Below, one piece after another: positions 32,505 through 40,562 of a stretch of 64,000 nucleotides of DNA. This stretch comes from Rufibacter sediminis. Lineage in GTDB: Bacteria > Bacteroidota > Bacteroidia > Cytophagales > Hymenobacteraceae. The stretch is from contig NZ_JACOAF010000012.1 in assembly GCF_014269285.1 (NCBI RefSeq), positions 1 to 64,000 on the forward strand, given 5' to 3'. The translations under genes were made by a program, and so were the position numbers. Numbering within the stretch: the first letter of the stretch is position 1; each line of letters begins with the position of its first letter. The notes beneath the pieces were generated by a model. The model worked only from the letters and a program-made list of their open reading frames with translations. It was not told where the DNA came from and ran no database searches.

Positions 32505-34184
32505 ATGGCCGATAATCGTTACGATGCCATTGTCATTGGTTCCGGGATTTCGGGCGGCTGGGCTGCCAAAGAACTCACCGAAAAGGGCCTCAAAACCATC
32601 CTGCTGGAGCGGGGCAGAAACATAGAACACGTCAAGGATTACGTGAACGCGAACAAGCATCCCTGGGAACTGCCGCACCGCGGGGGCCGCACGCAGGAGA
32701 TGATTGAGAATTACCCGGTCCTCAAACGCGACTACACCCTCAATGAAGCCAACCTGGACTATTGGGTGAACGAAAAGGAAAGCCCCTACATAGAAAGCAA
32801 ACGCTTTGACTGGTACCGGGGCTACCACGTAGGAGGCCGTTCCCTCATGTGGGGCCGCCAGAGTTACCGCCTGAGCGACCTTGATTTTGAGGCCAACGCC
32901 AAAGACGGCATCGCCGTGGACTGGCCCATCCGCTACAAAGACCTGGCGCCCTGGTACAGCTACGTAGAGAAGTTCTCGGGCATCAGCGGTTCCAAAGACA
33001 ACATTCCGCATCTGCCCGACGGCGAGTTCCTGCCGCCCATGGAGCTGAACTGTGTGGAGAAAGACGTGGCCGCCCGCCTCAAGACGCATTACAAAGGAAA
33101 CCGCCACCTCATCATCGGCCGCACGGCCAACCTCACGGCGGCGCATAACAACCGCACCAATTGCCAGTACCGCAACAAGTGCTGGTTGGGTTGCCCGTTT
33201 GGCGCATACTTCAGCACGCAGTCGGCTACGCTGCCCGCCGCCATGGCCACGGGTAACTTAACGCTTCGGCCGCATTCCATTGTGACCAAAATCCTGTATG
33301 ACAAAGACACCAAGAAAGCCAGAGGTGTAGAGGTGCTGGATGCGGAGACCAACCAGACGTATGAGTATCTGGCCAAAGTGGTGTTCCTGAATGCCTCTAC
33401 GCTGAACTCCACCTGGGTTTTGATGAACTCGGCCACCGATGTATGGGAAGGCGGGCTGGGCAGCAGCAGCGGGCAGTTGGGCCACAACCTCATGGACCAC
33501 CACTTCAGGGCCGGGGCCAAAGGCGAGGCGGAAGGCTACGATGACAAATATTATTATGGCCGACGGCCGAACGGCATCTATATCCCGCGGTTCCGGAACG
33601 TGAACGGCGACAAGCGCGACTACATCCGGGGTTTCGGGTACCAGGGCAGCGCCAGCCGCTCCGGTTGGGGCCGGGAGATTGCCGAGTTGGGCATCGGGGC
33701 TCAGTTGAAAGACGCCATGACCGAGCCCGGCGCCTGGACCATGGGCCTTACCGGTTTCGGGGAGACGCTGCCGTACCACGAGAACATGGTGAAACTGGAC
33801 AAGAACAAGAAAGACAAATGGGGCCTGCCGGTGCTGGACATTTCCTGCGAGATAAAGGAAAACGAGCATAAAATGCGCCAAGACATGGCCAATGACGCGA
33901 AGGAAATGCTGGAGATTGCCGGTCTCAAGAACGTGGAAACCTACGATGCCGGCTACGCTATGGGCCAGGGCATCCATGAGATGGGCACCGCCCGCATGGG
34001 CCGCGATCCTAAGTCCTCGGTCCTGAACCAGTATAACCAGGTGTGGGATGCGCCTAACGTGTACGTGACCGATGGCGCGGCCATGACCTCGGCGGGTTGC
34101 CAGAACCCATCGCTTACCTACATGGCCCTCACCGCCCGCGCCGTGGACCATGCCGTTAGTGAGTTGAAGAAAATGAACATCTGA
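32505..34184 (+). CDS. GMC-family FAD-dependent dehydrogenase (sugar/glycoside oxidation)
   Basis: 559 residues, glucose-methanol-choline family. FAD-binding GSGISGGWAAKEL at the N-terminus, and near residue 490 the catalytic-histidine motif GIHEMGTARMG, then DGAAMTSAGCQNPSLTYMALTARA. It has no signal peptide of its own. In known gluconate/glucoside 3-dehydrogenases the large subunit is exported bound to the Tat-signal-bearing small subunit (here 35775-36338) and passes electrons to a cytochrome c (here 36583-37047). The neighbours favour oxidation of a sugar or glycoside, probably at C3. First gene of a probable operon; 21 bp to the next. Confidence 0.88.
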   Translation: MADNRYDAIVIGSGISGGWAAKELTEKGLKTILLERGRNIEHVKDYVNANKHPWELPHRGGRTQEMIENYPVLKRDYTLNEANLDYWVNEKESPYIESKRFDWYRGYHVGGRSLMWGRQSYRLSDLDFEANAKDGIAVDWPIRYKDLAPWYSYVEKFSGISGSKDNIPHLPDGEFLPPMELNCVEKDVAARLKTHYKGNRHLIIGRTANLTAAHNNRTNCQYRNKCWLGCPFGAYFSTQSATLPAAMATGNLTLRPHSIVTKILYDKDTKKARGVEVLDAETNQTYEYLAKVVFLNASTLNSTWVLMNSATDVWEGGLGSSSGQLGHNLMDHHFRAGAKGEAEGYDDKYYYGRRPNGIYIPRFRNVNGDKRDYIRGFGYQGSASRSGWGREIAELGIGAQLKDAMTEPGAWTMGLTGFGETLPYHENMVKLDKNKKDKWGLPVLDISCEIKENEHKMRQDMANDAKEMLEIAGLKNVETYDAGYAMGQGIHEMGTARMGRDPKSSVLNQYNQVWDAPNVYVTDGAAMTSAGCQNPSLTYMALTARAVDHAVSELKKMNI

Positions 34185-34205
34185 TTTCCCTCAAGCTACC
34201 CCCTC

Positions 34206-35672
34206 ATGACCGAAGAAGAAAAAAAATCCGCCCCGCAGGACAGCACCAGAAGGCAGTTCCTGAAAACCGGAGCCCTGGCCGCGGCCGGATTCATGATTGT
34301 GCCCCGCTACGTGCTGGGCGGCAAAGGCTACACCGCCCCCAGTGACCGGCTCCGGATAGCCGCCGTGGGCGTGGGCGGCAAAGGCGAAAGCGACATCAAG
34401 AGTTTCCATGACAGCGGCAAAGCCGATATCGCCTTTCTATGCGACGTAGACGACACCCGCGCCGCCAAGTCCCGGGAACGGTTCCCCAAAGCCAAGTACT
34501 ACAGAGACTGGCGCGAGATGTTCGATAAAGAGGCAAAGAACTTTGATGCCGTCTCGGTCTCCACGCCTGACCATAACCACGCCGTGACCACCATGGCCGC
34601 CATGCAACTGGGCAAGCACGTGTATGTGCAGAAACCGCTCACGCATGACATCTATGAGGCCCGCATGCTCACCGATGCCGCCAAACGCTACAAGGTAGTC
34701 ACGCAAATGGGCAACCAGGGCGCCTCCGGCGATGGCGTGCGCCAGATGCGCGAGTGGTATGACTCTGGGGCCATTGGTAAGGTGCACACCATTTACAGCT
34801 GGACCAATCGGCCGGTTTGGCCGCAGGGCATCCAATGGCCAGCCACCAAAGCCGAGGTACCTAAAGACCTGGATTGGGATCTATGGTTAGGCACCGCACC
34901 CTACAAAGACTACGTGAACAAACTGGTGCCCTTCAACTGGCGCGGCTGGTGGGACTACGGCACCGGCGCCCTGGGTGACATGGGTTGCCACCTGATTGAA
35001 GCTCCGTTCCGGGTACTGGATTTGCAGTATGCCACTGATGTGCAGGCCAGCGTAGGCAGCGTGTATGTAGACGAGTTCAAGCGCGGCTACTTCCCCGAGA
35101 GCTGCCCGCCTTCCAGCCACGTGACCCTGACGTTCCCTAAAACCGATAAAACCAAAGGCCCAGTGACCCTACACTGGATGGATGGCGGTATTCAGCCAGA
35201 ACGTCCCGAGGAACTCGGTCCCAATGAGGTATTTGGCGATGGCGGCAACGGAACGCTCTTCGTGGGCACCAAAGGCAAGATGATGTGCAGCACCTACGGG
35301 GCAGACCCGCGCCTGTTGCCTACTTCCCGCACCCATAACGTGAATCCCAAGCACCGGCTAGCCAGAGTACCCGGCGGGGCCGAAGGCCATTATGCGCAGT
35401 GGGTGGAAGCCTGTCTGGCCGGATACGGCAAGATGGAGGTAAGTTCTCCGTTCGAGATTGCCGGTCCGCTCACCGAGGCTTTGCTCATGGCCAACCTCGC
35501 CATCAGAGGCATTGATGTGCGCAAACCCAATGCCGCCGGCAACGGCTTCGATTACCCCGGCCGCGGCGTGAAACTGCTCTGGGACAACCAGAACATGCGC
35601 GTCACCAACTTTGACGAAGTCAACCAATTCGTGAAACGCGACTACCGCGCCGGCTGGACGTTGGGCGTGTAA
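34206..35672 (+). CDS. Gfo/Idh/MocA-family oxidoreductase, Tat-exported
   Basis: 488 residues. A twin-arginine signal (STRRQFLKTGALAAAGFM) precedes a Rossmann domain (LRIAAVGVGGKGESDI, with CDVDD for the nucleotide ribose). Next comes the EKP-type motif (KHVYVQKPLTHDIYEARML) and a C-terminal alpha/beta domain common in large Bacteroidota members (KMMCSTYGADPRLLP). Such exported proteins must carry a tightly held NAD(P) and are linked to oxidation or reduction of sugar carbons, including 3-keto-sugar chemistry. The substrate is unknown. 21 bp after the GMC gene. Confidence 0.88.
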   Translation: MTEEEKKSAPQDSTRRQFLKTGALAAAGFMIVPRYVLGGKGYTAPSDRLRIAAVGVGGKGESDIKSFHDSGKADIAFLCDVDDTRAAKSRERFPKAKYYRDWREMFDKEAKNFDAVSVSTPDHNHAVTTMAAMQLGKHVYVQKPLTHDIYEARMLTDAAKRYKVVTQMGNQGASGDGVRQMREWYDSGAIGKVHTIYSWTNRPVWPQGIQWPATKAEVPKDLDWDLWLGTAPYKDYVNKLVPFNWRGWWDYGTGALGDMGCHLIEAPFRVLDLQYATDVQASVGSVYVDEFKRGYFPESCPPSSHVTLTFPKTDKTKGPVTLHWMDGGIQPERPEELGPNEVFGDGGNGTLFVGTKGKMMCSTYGADPRLLPTSRTHNVNPKHRLARVPGGAEGHYAQWVEACLAGYGKMEVSSPFEIAGPLTEALLMANLAIRGIDVRKPNAAGNGFDYPGRGVKLLWDNQNMRVTNFDEVNQFVKRDYRAGWTLGV

Positions 35673-35729
35673 GTATATGAAGTTGGTGCTTTCCGTCTCC
35701 TGCAACGTGGGATAGAAGAGGAGTACCAT

Positions 35730-35768
35730 CAGTTTAGACAATGTTTTTAGAAAACAGGCCATAAATGG
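35730..35768. repeat. Palindromic intergenic repeat R13 (half)
   Basis: GTTTTTAGAAAACAGGCCATAAATGG: centre and right arm, left arm mostly lost. It lies six bases before the start of the dehydrogenase small-subunit gene, inside the operon. Confidence 0.45.
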
Positions 35769-35774
35769 TTTAAG

Positions 35775-36338
35775 ATGAATAGAAGAGAAGCGATTGCCGC
35801 TATTGGCTGGATGATGGGCGGTACCATGATTGGTGCCGAGTTCCTGGTTTCCTGCACCAATAGTTCCCCCAAAGTCAACAAGCTGTTTGACCAGGACCAG
35901 GTGACGTTGTTAGACGAGGTAGGGGAGACCATCATTCCTACCACCAGCTCGCCCGGCGCGAAAGCCGCCAAAATAGGTACCTTCATGGCTACCATGGTGC
36001 AGGATTGCTACACCCCTGAAGACCAGAAAATCTTCCTGAAAGGCATTTCCCAACTGGATGACGCCAGCAAAAAGAAATTCAACAAGAAGTTCCTGGAAGC
36101 CAGCGCACAGGAGCGCACGGCCCTGCTCAACCAACTGGACCAAGACCAGAAGAACCACCAGAAAAACAAAAAAGCCGAGGAGCCTAACCACTACTTCCGG
36201 ATGATGAAGGAGCTCACGTTGCTGGGCTATTTCACCTCAGAGGTGGGAGCCACGCAGGCCCTGCGCTACCTTCCGGTGCCCGGCCGTTTTGACGGCTGCA
36301 TGCCGTATAAAAAAGGCGATAAGGCCTGGGCTACCTAA
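35775..36338 (+). CDS. Gluconate 2-dehydrogenase subunit 3-family protein
   Basis: 187 residues. The N-terminus MNRREAIAAIGWMMGGTMIGAEFLVSC has the twin Arg and hydrophobic stretch of a Tat signal and ends with a possible lipobox (FLVSC). The remainder is helical, with LLDEVGETIIPTTSSPGAKAAKIGTFM typical of the family (DUF1680-unrelated, Gluconate_2-dh3). The small subunit escorts the FAD subunit across the membrane and is needed for activity. In the window the FAD subunit is the GMC protein at 32505. Unlike the usual adjacent order, the Gfo/Idh/MocA gene separates the two. Confidence 0.85.
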   Translation: MNRREAIAAIGWMMGGTMIGAEFLVSCTNSSPKVNKLFDQDQVTLLDEVGETIIPTTSSPGAKAAKIGTFMATMVQDCYTPEDQKIFLKGISQLDDASKKKFNKKFLEASAQERTALLNQLDQDQKNHQKNKKAEEPNHYFRMMKELTLLGYFTSEVGATQALRYLPVPGRFDGCMPYKKGDKAWAT

Positions 36339-36446
36339 GCGGCGGCGTTGCGCGGCGAACTGGCCTTCAGGTGCGCGCTGGGTGGAAGCGTAAACCCGTG
36401 GACATAAGTTTTTGCCCGAAGGAAAAATCATCCAGATAAAATGCCA

Positions 36447-36483
36447 TATTTAGGCAGTTTTTCTAAAAACGATGCTAAAACAG
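36447..36483. repeat. Palindromic intergenic repeat R14
   Basis: TATTTAGGCAGTTTTTC ... GATGCTAAAACAG, in the 244-bp gap before the cytochrome gene; weak arms. Confidence 0.45.
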
Positions 36484-36582
36484 ACCTCGCCGCTGCACCA
36501 AGTTGTCCGGTAGAGATCTGTTGGCGGGTCTCTATTTCAGATTGTCATCAAACCTAAAACCATAGAATTACGCGTACCCACT

Positions 36583-37047
36583 ATGAAAAAATTTTTCCTT
36601 CTAGTAAGCTGCTGCGCTTTCATGGCAGCCTGTAACAGCAATTCGTCCACCAACGAAGGGGCCGTGGAAAGCTCCAGCGCTGATTCTTCTTCCGCCGCGA
36701 ACATGAGTGCCGCCAGCCGGCAATCTGATGCAGACACCAGCAGCCTCAACATCGGGACGGACCGTACCGCCGGAGCCGGCGTTAGCCCGCACGCGAACGG
36801 CGAGAAATTGATCGCCCAGTCAGATTGCACCGGTTGCCATAGAATAGACGAGAAACTGGTAGGTCCGGCGTACCAGGCCGTGGCCGACAAATACGAGAAC
36901 AACGAAAAAGACACGGACTATCTGGCGGGCAAGATCATCCAGGGCGGCAAAGGCGTTTGGGGCGAAATCCCGATGACACCGCATCCTAACTTAAGTGAAG
37001 ACGAAGCCAAGCAAATGGCTCAATATATCCTTTCACTCAAAAAATAA
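36583..37047 (+). CDS. Lipoprotein c-type cytochrome
   Basis: 154 residues. Signal peptide with lipobox (FMAACNS, Cys17), a Ser/Ala-rich linker to about residue 70, then a class I cytochrome c domain. Heme motif CTGCH at Cys82-Cys85-His86, KLVGPAYQAVADKY after it, and the axial methionine in EIPMTPHPNLS (Met131). The linker would let the heme reach a partner in the periplasm. It is the expected electron acceptor for the GMC dehydrogenase complex encoded just upstream. The DUF1080 gene follows after 7 bp. Confidence 0.92.
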   Translation: MKKFFLLVSCCAFMAACNSNSSTNEGAVESSSADSSSAANMSAASRQSDADTSSLNIGTDRTAGAGVSPHANGEKLIAQSDCTGCHRIDEKLVGPAYQAVADKYENNEKDTDYLAGKIIQGGKGVWGEIPMTPHPNLSEDEAKQMAQYILSLKK

Positions 37048-37054
37048 AACGGCT

Positions 37055-37798
37055 ATGGCTCTCCGCAAGATCATCCCACTTCTGGCCCTCGGTGCGTTCA
37101 GCGCCTGCACGTCTACCTCCCTCAAATCTACCATGGACAACAACCAATCTGGGGGCACTTTTGCAGAAACGGCCTTTAAACCGCTCTTCGACGGCAAAAC
37201 TACCACCGGCTGGCACACCTACGGGCAAACCGCCGCGGGCAAAGCCTGGAAAGTAGACAACGGTACCCTGCACCTGGACGCCGCCAACAAACAAAACTGG
37301 CAGAAGGGCGACGGCGGAGATCTTGTGACGCAAGAAAGCTACGACAATTTCCACTTGAAGCTGGACTGGAAAATAGCGGCCAAGGGCAACAGCGGCATCA
37401 TCTTGTTTGTGCAGGACGATGCCGCCAAATACCCCAACACCTGGAACACCGGCCCCGAGGTGCAGGTGCTGGACAATAACGGCCACCCCGATGCCAAAAT
37501 CCACAAGCACCGCGCCGGTGATTTATACGACCTGATTGCCAGCAGCCCCGAGACGGTGAAGCCCGCCGGTGAGTGGAACCAGGTGGAAATCATCAGCAAC
37601 AAAGGCCAGTTGGAGATCATCCAGAACGGGGTGAAAGTGGTTGCCACTACTCTGTGGGACGATAACTGGAAGAAGATGGTGGCCGGAAGCAAGTTCAAAG
37701 ACATGGCGGATTTCGGGGCATTCAAATCCGGGAAGATCGCCTTGCAGGACCACGGAGACGATGTCTGGTACCGAAACATTCTAATCAAGCGGCTGTAG
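37055..37798 (+). CDS. DUF1080 lipoprotein, 3-keto-glycoside hydrolase family
   Basis: 247 residues. The ATG at 37055 begins the signal peptide, with lipobox FSACTS; an earlier in-frame start (36995) overlaps the cytochrome gene and is rejected. The mature part is a lectin-like beta-sandwich of the DUF1080 family: FKPLFDGKTTTGWHTYG, WKVDNGTLHLD, the LVTQESYDNFHLKLDWKIA strand pair, and NSGIILFV with TGPEVQVLDN. Members hydrolyse 3-keto-glycosides or 3-keto-disaccharides, the second step after C3 oxidation. It sits 7 bp after the cytochrome, so the pair are co-translated in all likelihood. Confidence 0.88.
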   Translation: MALRKIIPLLALGAFSACTSTSLKSTMDNNQSGGTFAETAFKPLFDGKTTTGWHTYGQTAAGKAWKVDNGTLHLDAANKQNWQKGDGGDLVTQESYDNFHLKLDWKIAAKGNSGIILFVQDDAAKYPNTWNTGPEVQVLDNNGHPDAKIHKHRAGDLYDLIASSPETVKPAGEWNQVEIISNKGQLEIIQNGVKVVATTLWDDNWKKMVAGSKFKDMADFGAFKSGKIALQDHGDDVWYRNILIKRL

Positions 37799-37861
37799 AA
37801 CCGTCGTTTTGCCCATGAGCCAACCTCCAGCTTCAACTTGCCTTCGCTTACCCCACCTGCT

Positions 37862-38749
37862 ATGCCAGACAAAAACAGAAGAATCGCCATCAAAGGAATA
37901 TTGGCCACTACCGCAGCTTTGACCGCCACCGGCTCTTTGTCCTGTTTTGCCCAAAACGAGCCCAAAACGGAAACTACCTATGAACTGAAAGGCAACATCA
38001 ACCACTCGGTGTGTCGCTGGTGCTTCAATGAGTTGTCGGTGGAGGAACTCTGCGTGGCCGCCCAGGGAATGGGCCTGAAAGGCATTGACTTGGTGGGACC
38101 CAAAGACTGGCCTACGCTTAAGAAACACGGGCTGATTTCCACCATGTGCAACGGCGCGGAGATCAGCCTCACCGAAGGGTTTAACCACCCGCAGTACCAC
38201 GCCACGTTGATTAAGAATTACTCAGACATGATCCCGCTGGTAGCCAAAGCAGGGTACACCAACCTGATCTGCTTCAGCGGAAACCGCAACGGCCTGGATG
38301 ATGAAACGGGTTTAAAGAACTCGGTGGAAGGTCTGAAAAAGCTGCTGCCGCTGGCCGAGAAGCACAAAGTAGTGCTGGTGATGGAGTTGTTGAACAGCAA
38401 AGTCAACCACCCAGACTACCAATGCGACCGTACCGCCTGGGGTGCCGAGCTGGCCAAGCGCCTGGGCTCCGAAAACTTCAAGCTGCTCTATGACATCTAC
38501 CACATGCAGGTAGACGAAGGCAACGTGATCCAGACCATCCGGGAGAACCACCAGTACATCGCACATTACCACACCGCCGGGGTGCCGGGCCGCCACGAGA
38601 TTGATGACACCCAGGAGTTGAATTATCCGGCCATTATGCGCGCCATCAAAGCCACGGGTTTTAAGGGCTTCGTGGCGCAGGAATTCATTCCGCAGGCCAA
38701 AGACAAACTCGCGTCCCTGAGAAAAGCCGTCCAGATCTGCGATGTCTGA
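37862..38749 (+). CDS. Hydroxypyruvate isomerase-like TIM-barrel protein, exported
   Basis: 295 residues. A Tat-like signal (KNRRIAIKGILATTAALTATG) leads into an AP-endonuclease-2-type TIM barrel: NHSVCRWCFNELSVEELC, LICFSGNR, VLVMELLNSK (metal-binding Glu), LLYDIYHMQVDEG and IAHYHTAGVPGRHEI, all typical of the hydroxypyruvate isomerase branch. In 3-keto-sugar clusters such barrels act as epimerases or lyases. The true reaction is open. The start at 37862 is preferred; an upstream one at 37838 adds eight residues before the Tat motif. A family palindrome (37941-37970) lies inside the coding sequence at residues 27-36, the end of the signal. Confidence 0.85.
   Translation: MPDKNRRIAIKGILATTAALTATGSLSCFAQNEPKTETTYELKGNINHSVCRWCFNELSVEELCVAAQGMGLKGIDLVGPKDWPTLKKHGLISTMCNGAEISLTEGFNHPQYHATLIKNYSDMIPLVAKAGYTNLICFSGNRNGLDDETGLKNSVEGLKKLLPLAEKHKVVLVMELLNSKVNHPDYQCDRTAWGAELAKRLGSENFKLLYDIYHMQVDEGNVIQTIRENHQYIAHYHTAGVPGRHEIDDTQELNYPAIMRAIKATGFKGFVAQEFIPQAKDKLASLRKAVQICDV
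37941..37970. repeat. Palindromic repeat inside a coding sequence (R15)
   Basis: CCTGTTTTGCCCAAAACGAG then CCCAAAACGG: core and right arm of the repeat, read in frame as Cys28-Phe-Ala-Gln-Asn-Glu-Pro-Lys-Thr36. It falls at the signal peptide/mature protein junction. Confidence 0.55.
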
Positions 38750-38800
38750 GGGCTTTCCCTTTAACCGAACCCAACTAACCGTTCACCTACCTAAACCGAA

Positions 38801-39763
38801 ATGAACAACAGAAGATCTTTTTTACAGAAGCTCGGGTTACTGTCAGCCGGAGTGGCCTTCGCGCCCTCGTTGCTGACTTCCTGTGATTCTTCCAGCCAGA
38901 ACACCACCACCACTGCCTCTACGGAGGGAACTGACACCTCCGCCACCTCCACAAGCACCGGAGACACGGGCTTGAGTGACATCGGGATCCAACTCTACAC
39001 CCTGCGGGAAGTGCTACCCCAGGATGTGAAAGGCGTGATCGGGAAAGTGGCGCAGGCCGGGTACAATGATGTGGAAACCTATGGGTATTCCGTAGACAAA
39101 GGCTACTGGGGCTTAGAACCCACCGCTTTCAAAGAACTGCTCACGGCCAATAACCTGCTTTCTACCAGCGGTCACTACGAGTTTGGCCAGTACATGAAAG
39201 ACGGCAACACTGATATTGTGAAACGCTACATTGAGGCCGGCAACATTGTGGGCCACAAATACATCACGGTGCCGTACCTGGGCGAAGAGCTGAGAAACAG
39301 CGCCGATGCCTACAAAAACATCGCTGACAAGGTGAACAAGGCTGCCGAGCTCTGCAAAGCCGCCGGACTGAAGCTGGCCTACCACAACCATGACTTCGAG
39401 TTCAAGCAATACGGTGACACCACCGGCTATGACATCCTGCTGAAGGAAACCGATCCGGCGCTGGTCAGCTTCGAGGCCGATTTGTTCTGGATGGAAAAAG
39501 CGGGCCGTAAGCCGGTAGACCTGTTCAGCCAGCACAAAGGCCGCTTTGTGATGTGGCACGTGAAAGACATGGACAAAGCCAAGCCTGACCTGAACACCGA
39601 AGTTGGCAACGGTACCATCGACTACAAAGCCATTTTCGCCCAAGCCAAAGCCTCCGGCGTTGACCGCATCTTCGTGGAGCAGGAAAACTTCGCCGCCGGC
39701 ATGGACCCCTTCCAAAGCATCAAACAAAGCCGCGACTACGTGAAAAATACCCTACTCGTGTAA
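38801..39763 (+). CDS. Sugar phosphate isomerase/epimerase-family TIM barrel, exported
   Basis: 320 residues. Tat-type signal (NNRRSFLQKLGLLSAGVAFAPS) with a lipobox-like LLTSC, a Ser/Thr-rich linker to about residue 60, then a xylose-isomerase-like TIM barrel (SDIGIQLYTLREVL, LKLAYHNHDFEF, FEADLFWMEKAG, MWHVKDMDKAKPDLN and IFVEQENFAAGMDP). The His and Glu residues that bind the metal in this family are visible. In the context of the dehydrogenase and DUF1080 genes it is a candidate 3-keto-sugar epimerase, hydratase or isomerase in the periplasm. Last gene of the cluster; a family palindrome follows at 39789. Confidence 0.86.
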   Translation: MNNRRSFLQKLGLLSAGVAFAPSLLTSCDSSSQNTTTTASTEGTDTSATSTSTGDTGLSDIGIQLYTLREVLPQDVKGVIGKVAQAGYNDVETYGYSVDKGYWGLEPTAFKELLTANNLLSTSGHYEFGQYMKDGNTDIVKRYIEAGNIVGHKYITVPYLGEELRNSADAYKNIADKVNKAAELCKAAGLKLAYHNHDFEFKQYGDTTGYDILLKETDPALVSFEADLFWMEKAGRKPVDLFSQHKGRFVMWHVKDMDKAKPDLNTEVGNGTIDYKAIFAQAKASGVDRIFVEQENFAAGMDPFQSIKQSRDYVKNTLLV

Positions 39764-39788
39764 GCCGCGGACTACCTATTGTCAAAAC

Positions 39789-39826
39789 CGTTTCGGGCCT
39801 GTTTTACCAAAAGCAGGCCCGAAACG
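39789..39826. repeat. Palindromic intergenic repeat R16
   Basis: CGTTTCGGGCCTG (39789-39801) pairs perfectly with CAGGCCCGAAACG (39814-39826). The C in GTTTCGGG is matched by a G in CCCGAAAC. Confidence 0.8.
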
Positions 39827-39898
39827 CGTTTACAGGTTCCTGTTCAGTTTCTTAAGAGTTCTTTTGCTTCGAAAGTAGATTGACTAACAAACCCGAGT

Positions 39899-39968
39899 TG
39901 AGGCTGTTGCCGCACGGCAGTTGCAAACTGCCGGCCATTTTGGGTCCAAGTCACAGACTTGAACCATG
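39899..39968 (+). repeat. Dispersed repeat module A, copy 2
   Basis: Matches 29031-29103 in the same orientation, ending in CAAGTCACAGACTTGAACCA. It is followed after 16 bp by module B, so the two may form one composite element here. Confidence 0.8.
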
Positions 39969-39984
39969 TGCTTCTTCTATCACG

Positions 39985-40263
39985 TCCGCAGGACGATGAA
40001 GGCATTGCAGCAGCACAAGCAGCCATAAGTCCATCTGCGCTTCCCCAGCGGAGGGCCGCCTGCGTAGCCCGAGGCAAGGGGAAGCGCAAGCAGTAACGGC
40101 TCCAGCAGCAATGGCCTTAGCTCCCTATGAAACAGAAGGCTTTTACCCGGTGGTACCAACTGAAGCCCCGCCTGTTTGAGCGTCAGCGAGTTCGGGGCTT
40201 CTTGATTCTTTTGGTTACTTTTCTCATCCAGGAGAAAAGTGACAAACGCGGGCAGACCGCGAC
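39985..40263 (-). repeat. Long dispersed repeat, module B, copy 2 (inverted)
   Basis: Reverse complement of 1-275; the outer 57 bases (40205-40261) are identical to bases 2-58 and the rest is a mosaic of conserved and changed blocks. No protein-coding potential seen. Confidence 0.8.
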
Positions 40264-40436
40264 TCCAGCCTTAAGGCTTGGTAGGAAAGAGGTGGAGAGC
40301 AAAAGCAGATAGCTAACTTGAGCGGCAGTCATGGTCGTTGGTGAGAACACCAACAACGGGGGGGTGGCTGGTCACTAATCAGTGTTAGCTCAACAAGAAG
40401 AAAAGGCACGGAAATAAATCCACGCCATAGAAGCAA

Positions 40437-40479
40437 ATGCGTTTTAAGCCTGTTTTCTCAAAACAGCCCCAAAACGCAT
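40437..40479. repeat. Palindromic intergenic repeat R17
   Basis: ATGCGTTTTAAGCCTGTTTTC followed by TCAAAACAGCCCCAAAACGCAT; arms ATGCGTTTT/AAAACGCAT match exactly beyond the usual core. Confidence 0.75.
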
Positions 40480-40562
40480 TTACCCCGGTGCAGCTCAGCA
40501 ACCTATCAAAACAATCCTTATCTTCACAAATCCCAAACTATCACCCAACTAACCCCTTTATT

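Larger units (their letters stand above)
39764..40562. other. Repeat-rich intergenic region
   Basis: 799 bp with no gene. In order: palindrome R16, module A copy 2, module B copy 2, a hairpin GTTGGTG-AGAA-CACCAAC (40335-40352) followed by GGGGGGG, and palindrome R17. A reading frame from 40437 is only an upstream extension of the next gene through R17. Confidence 0.7.
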
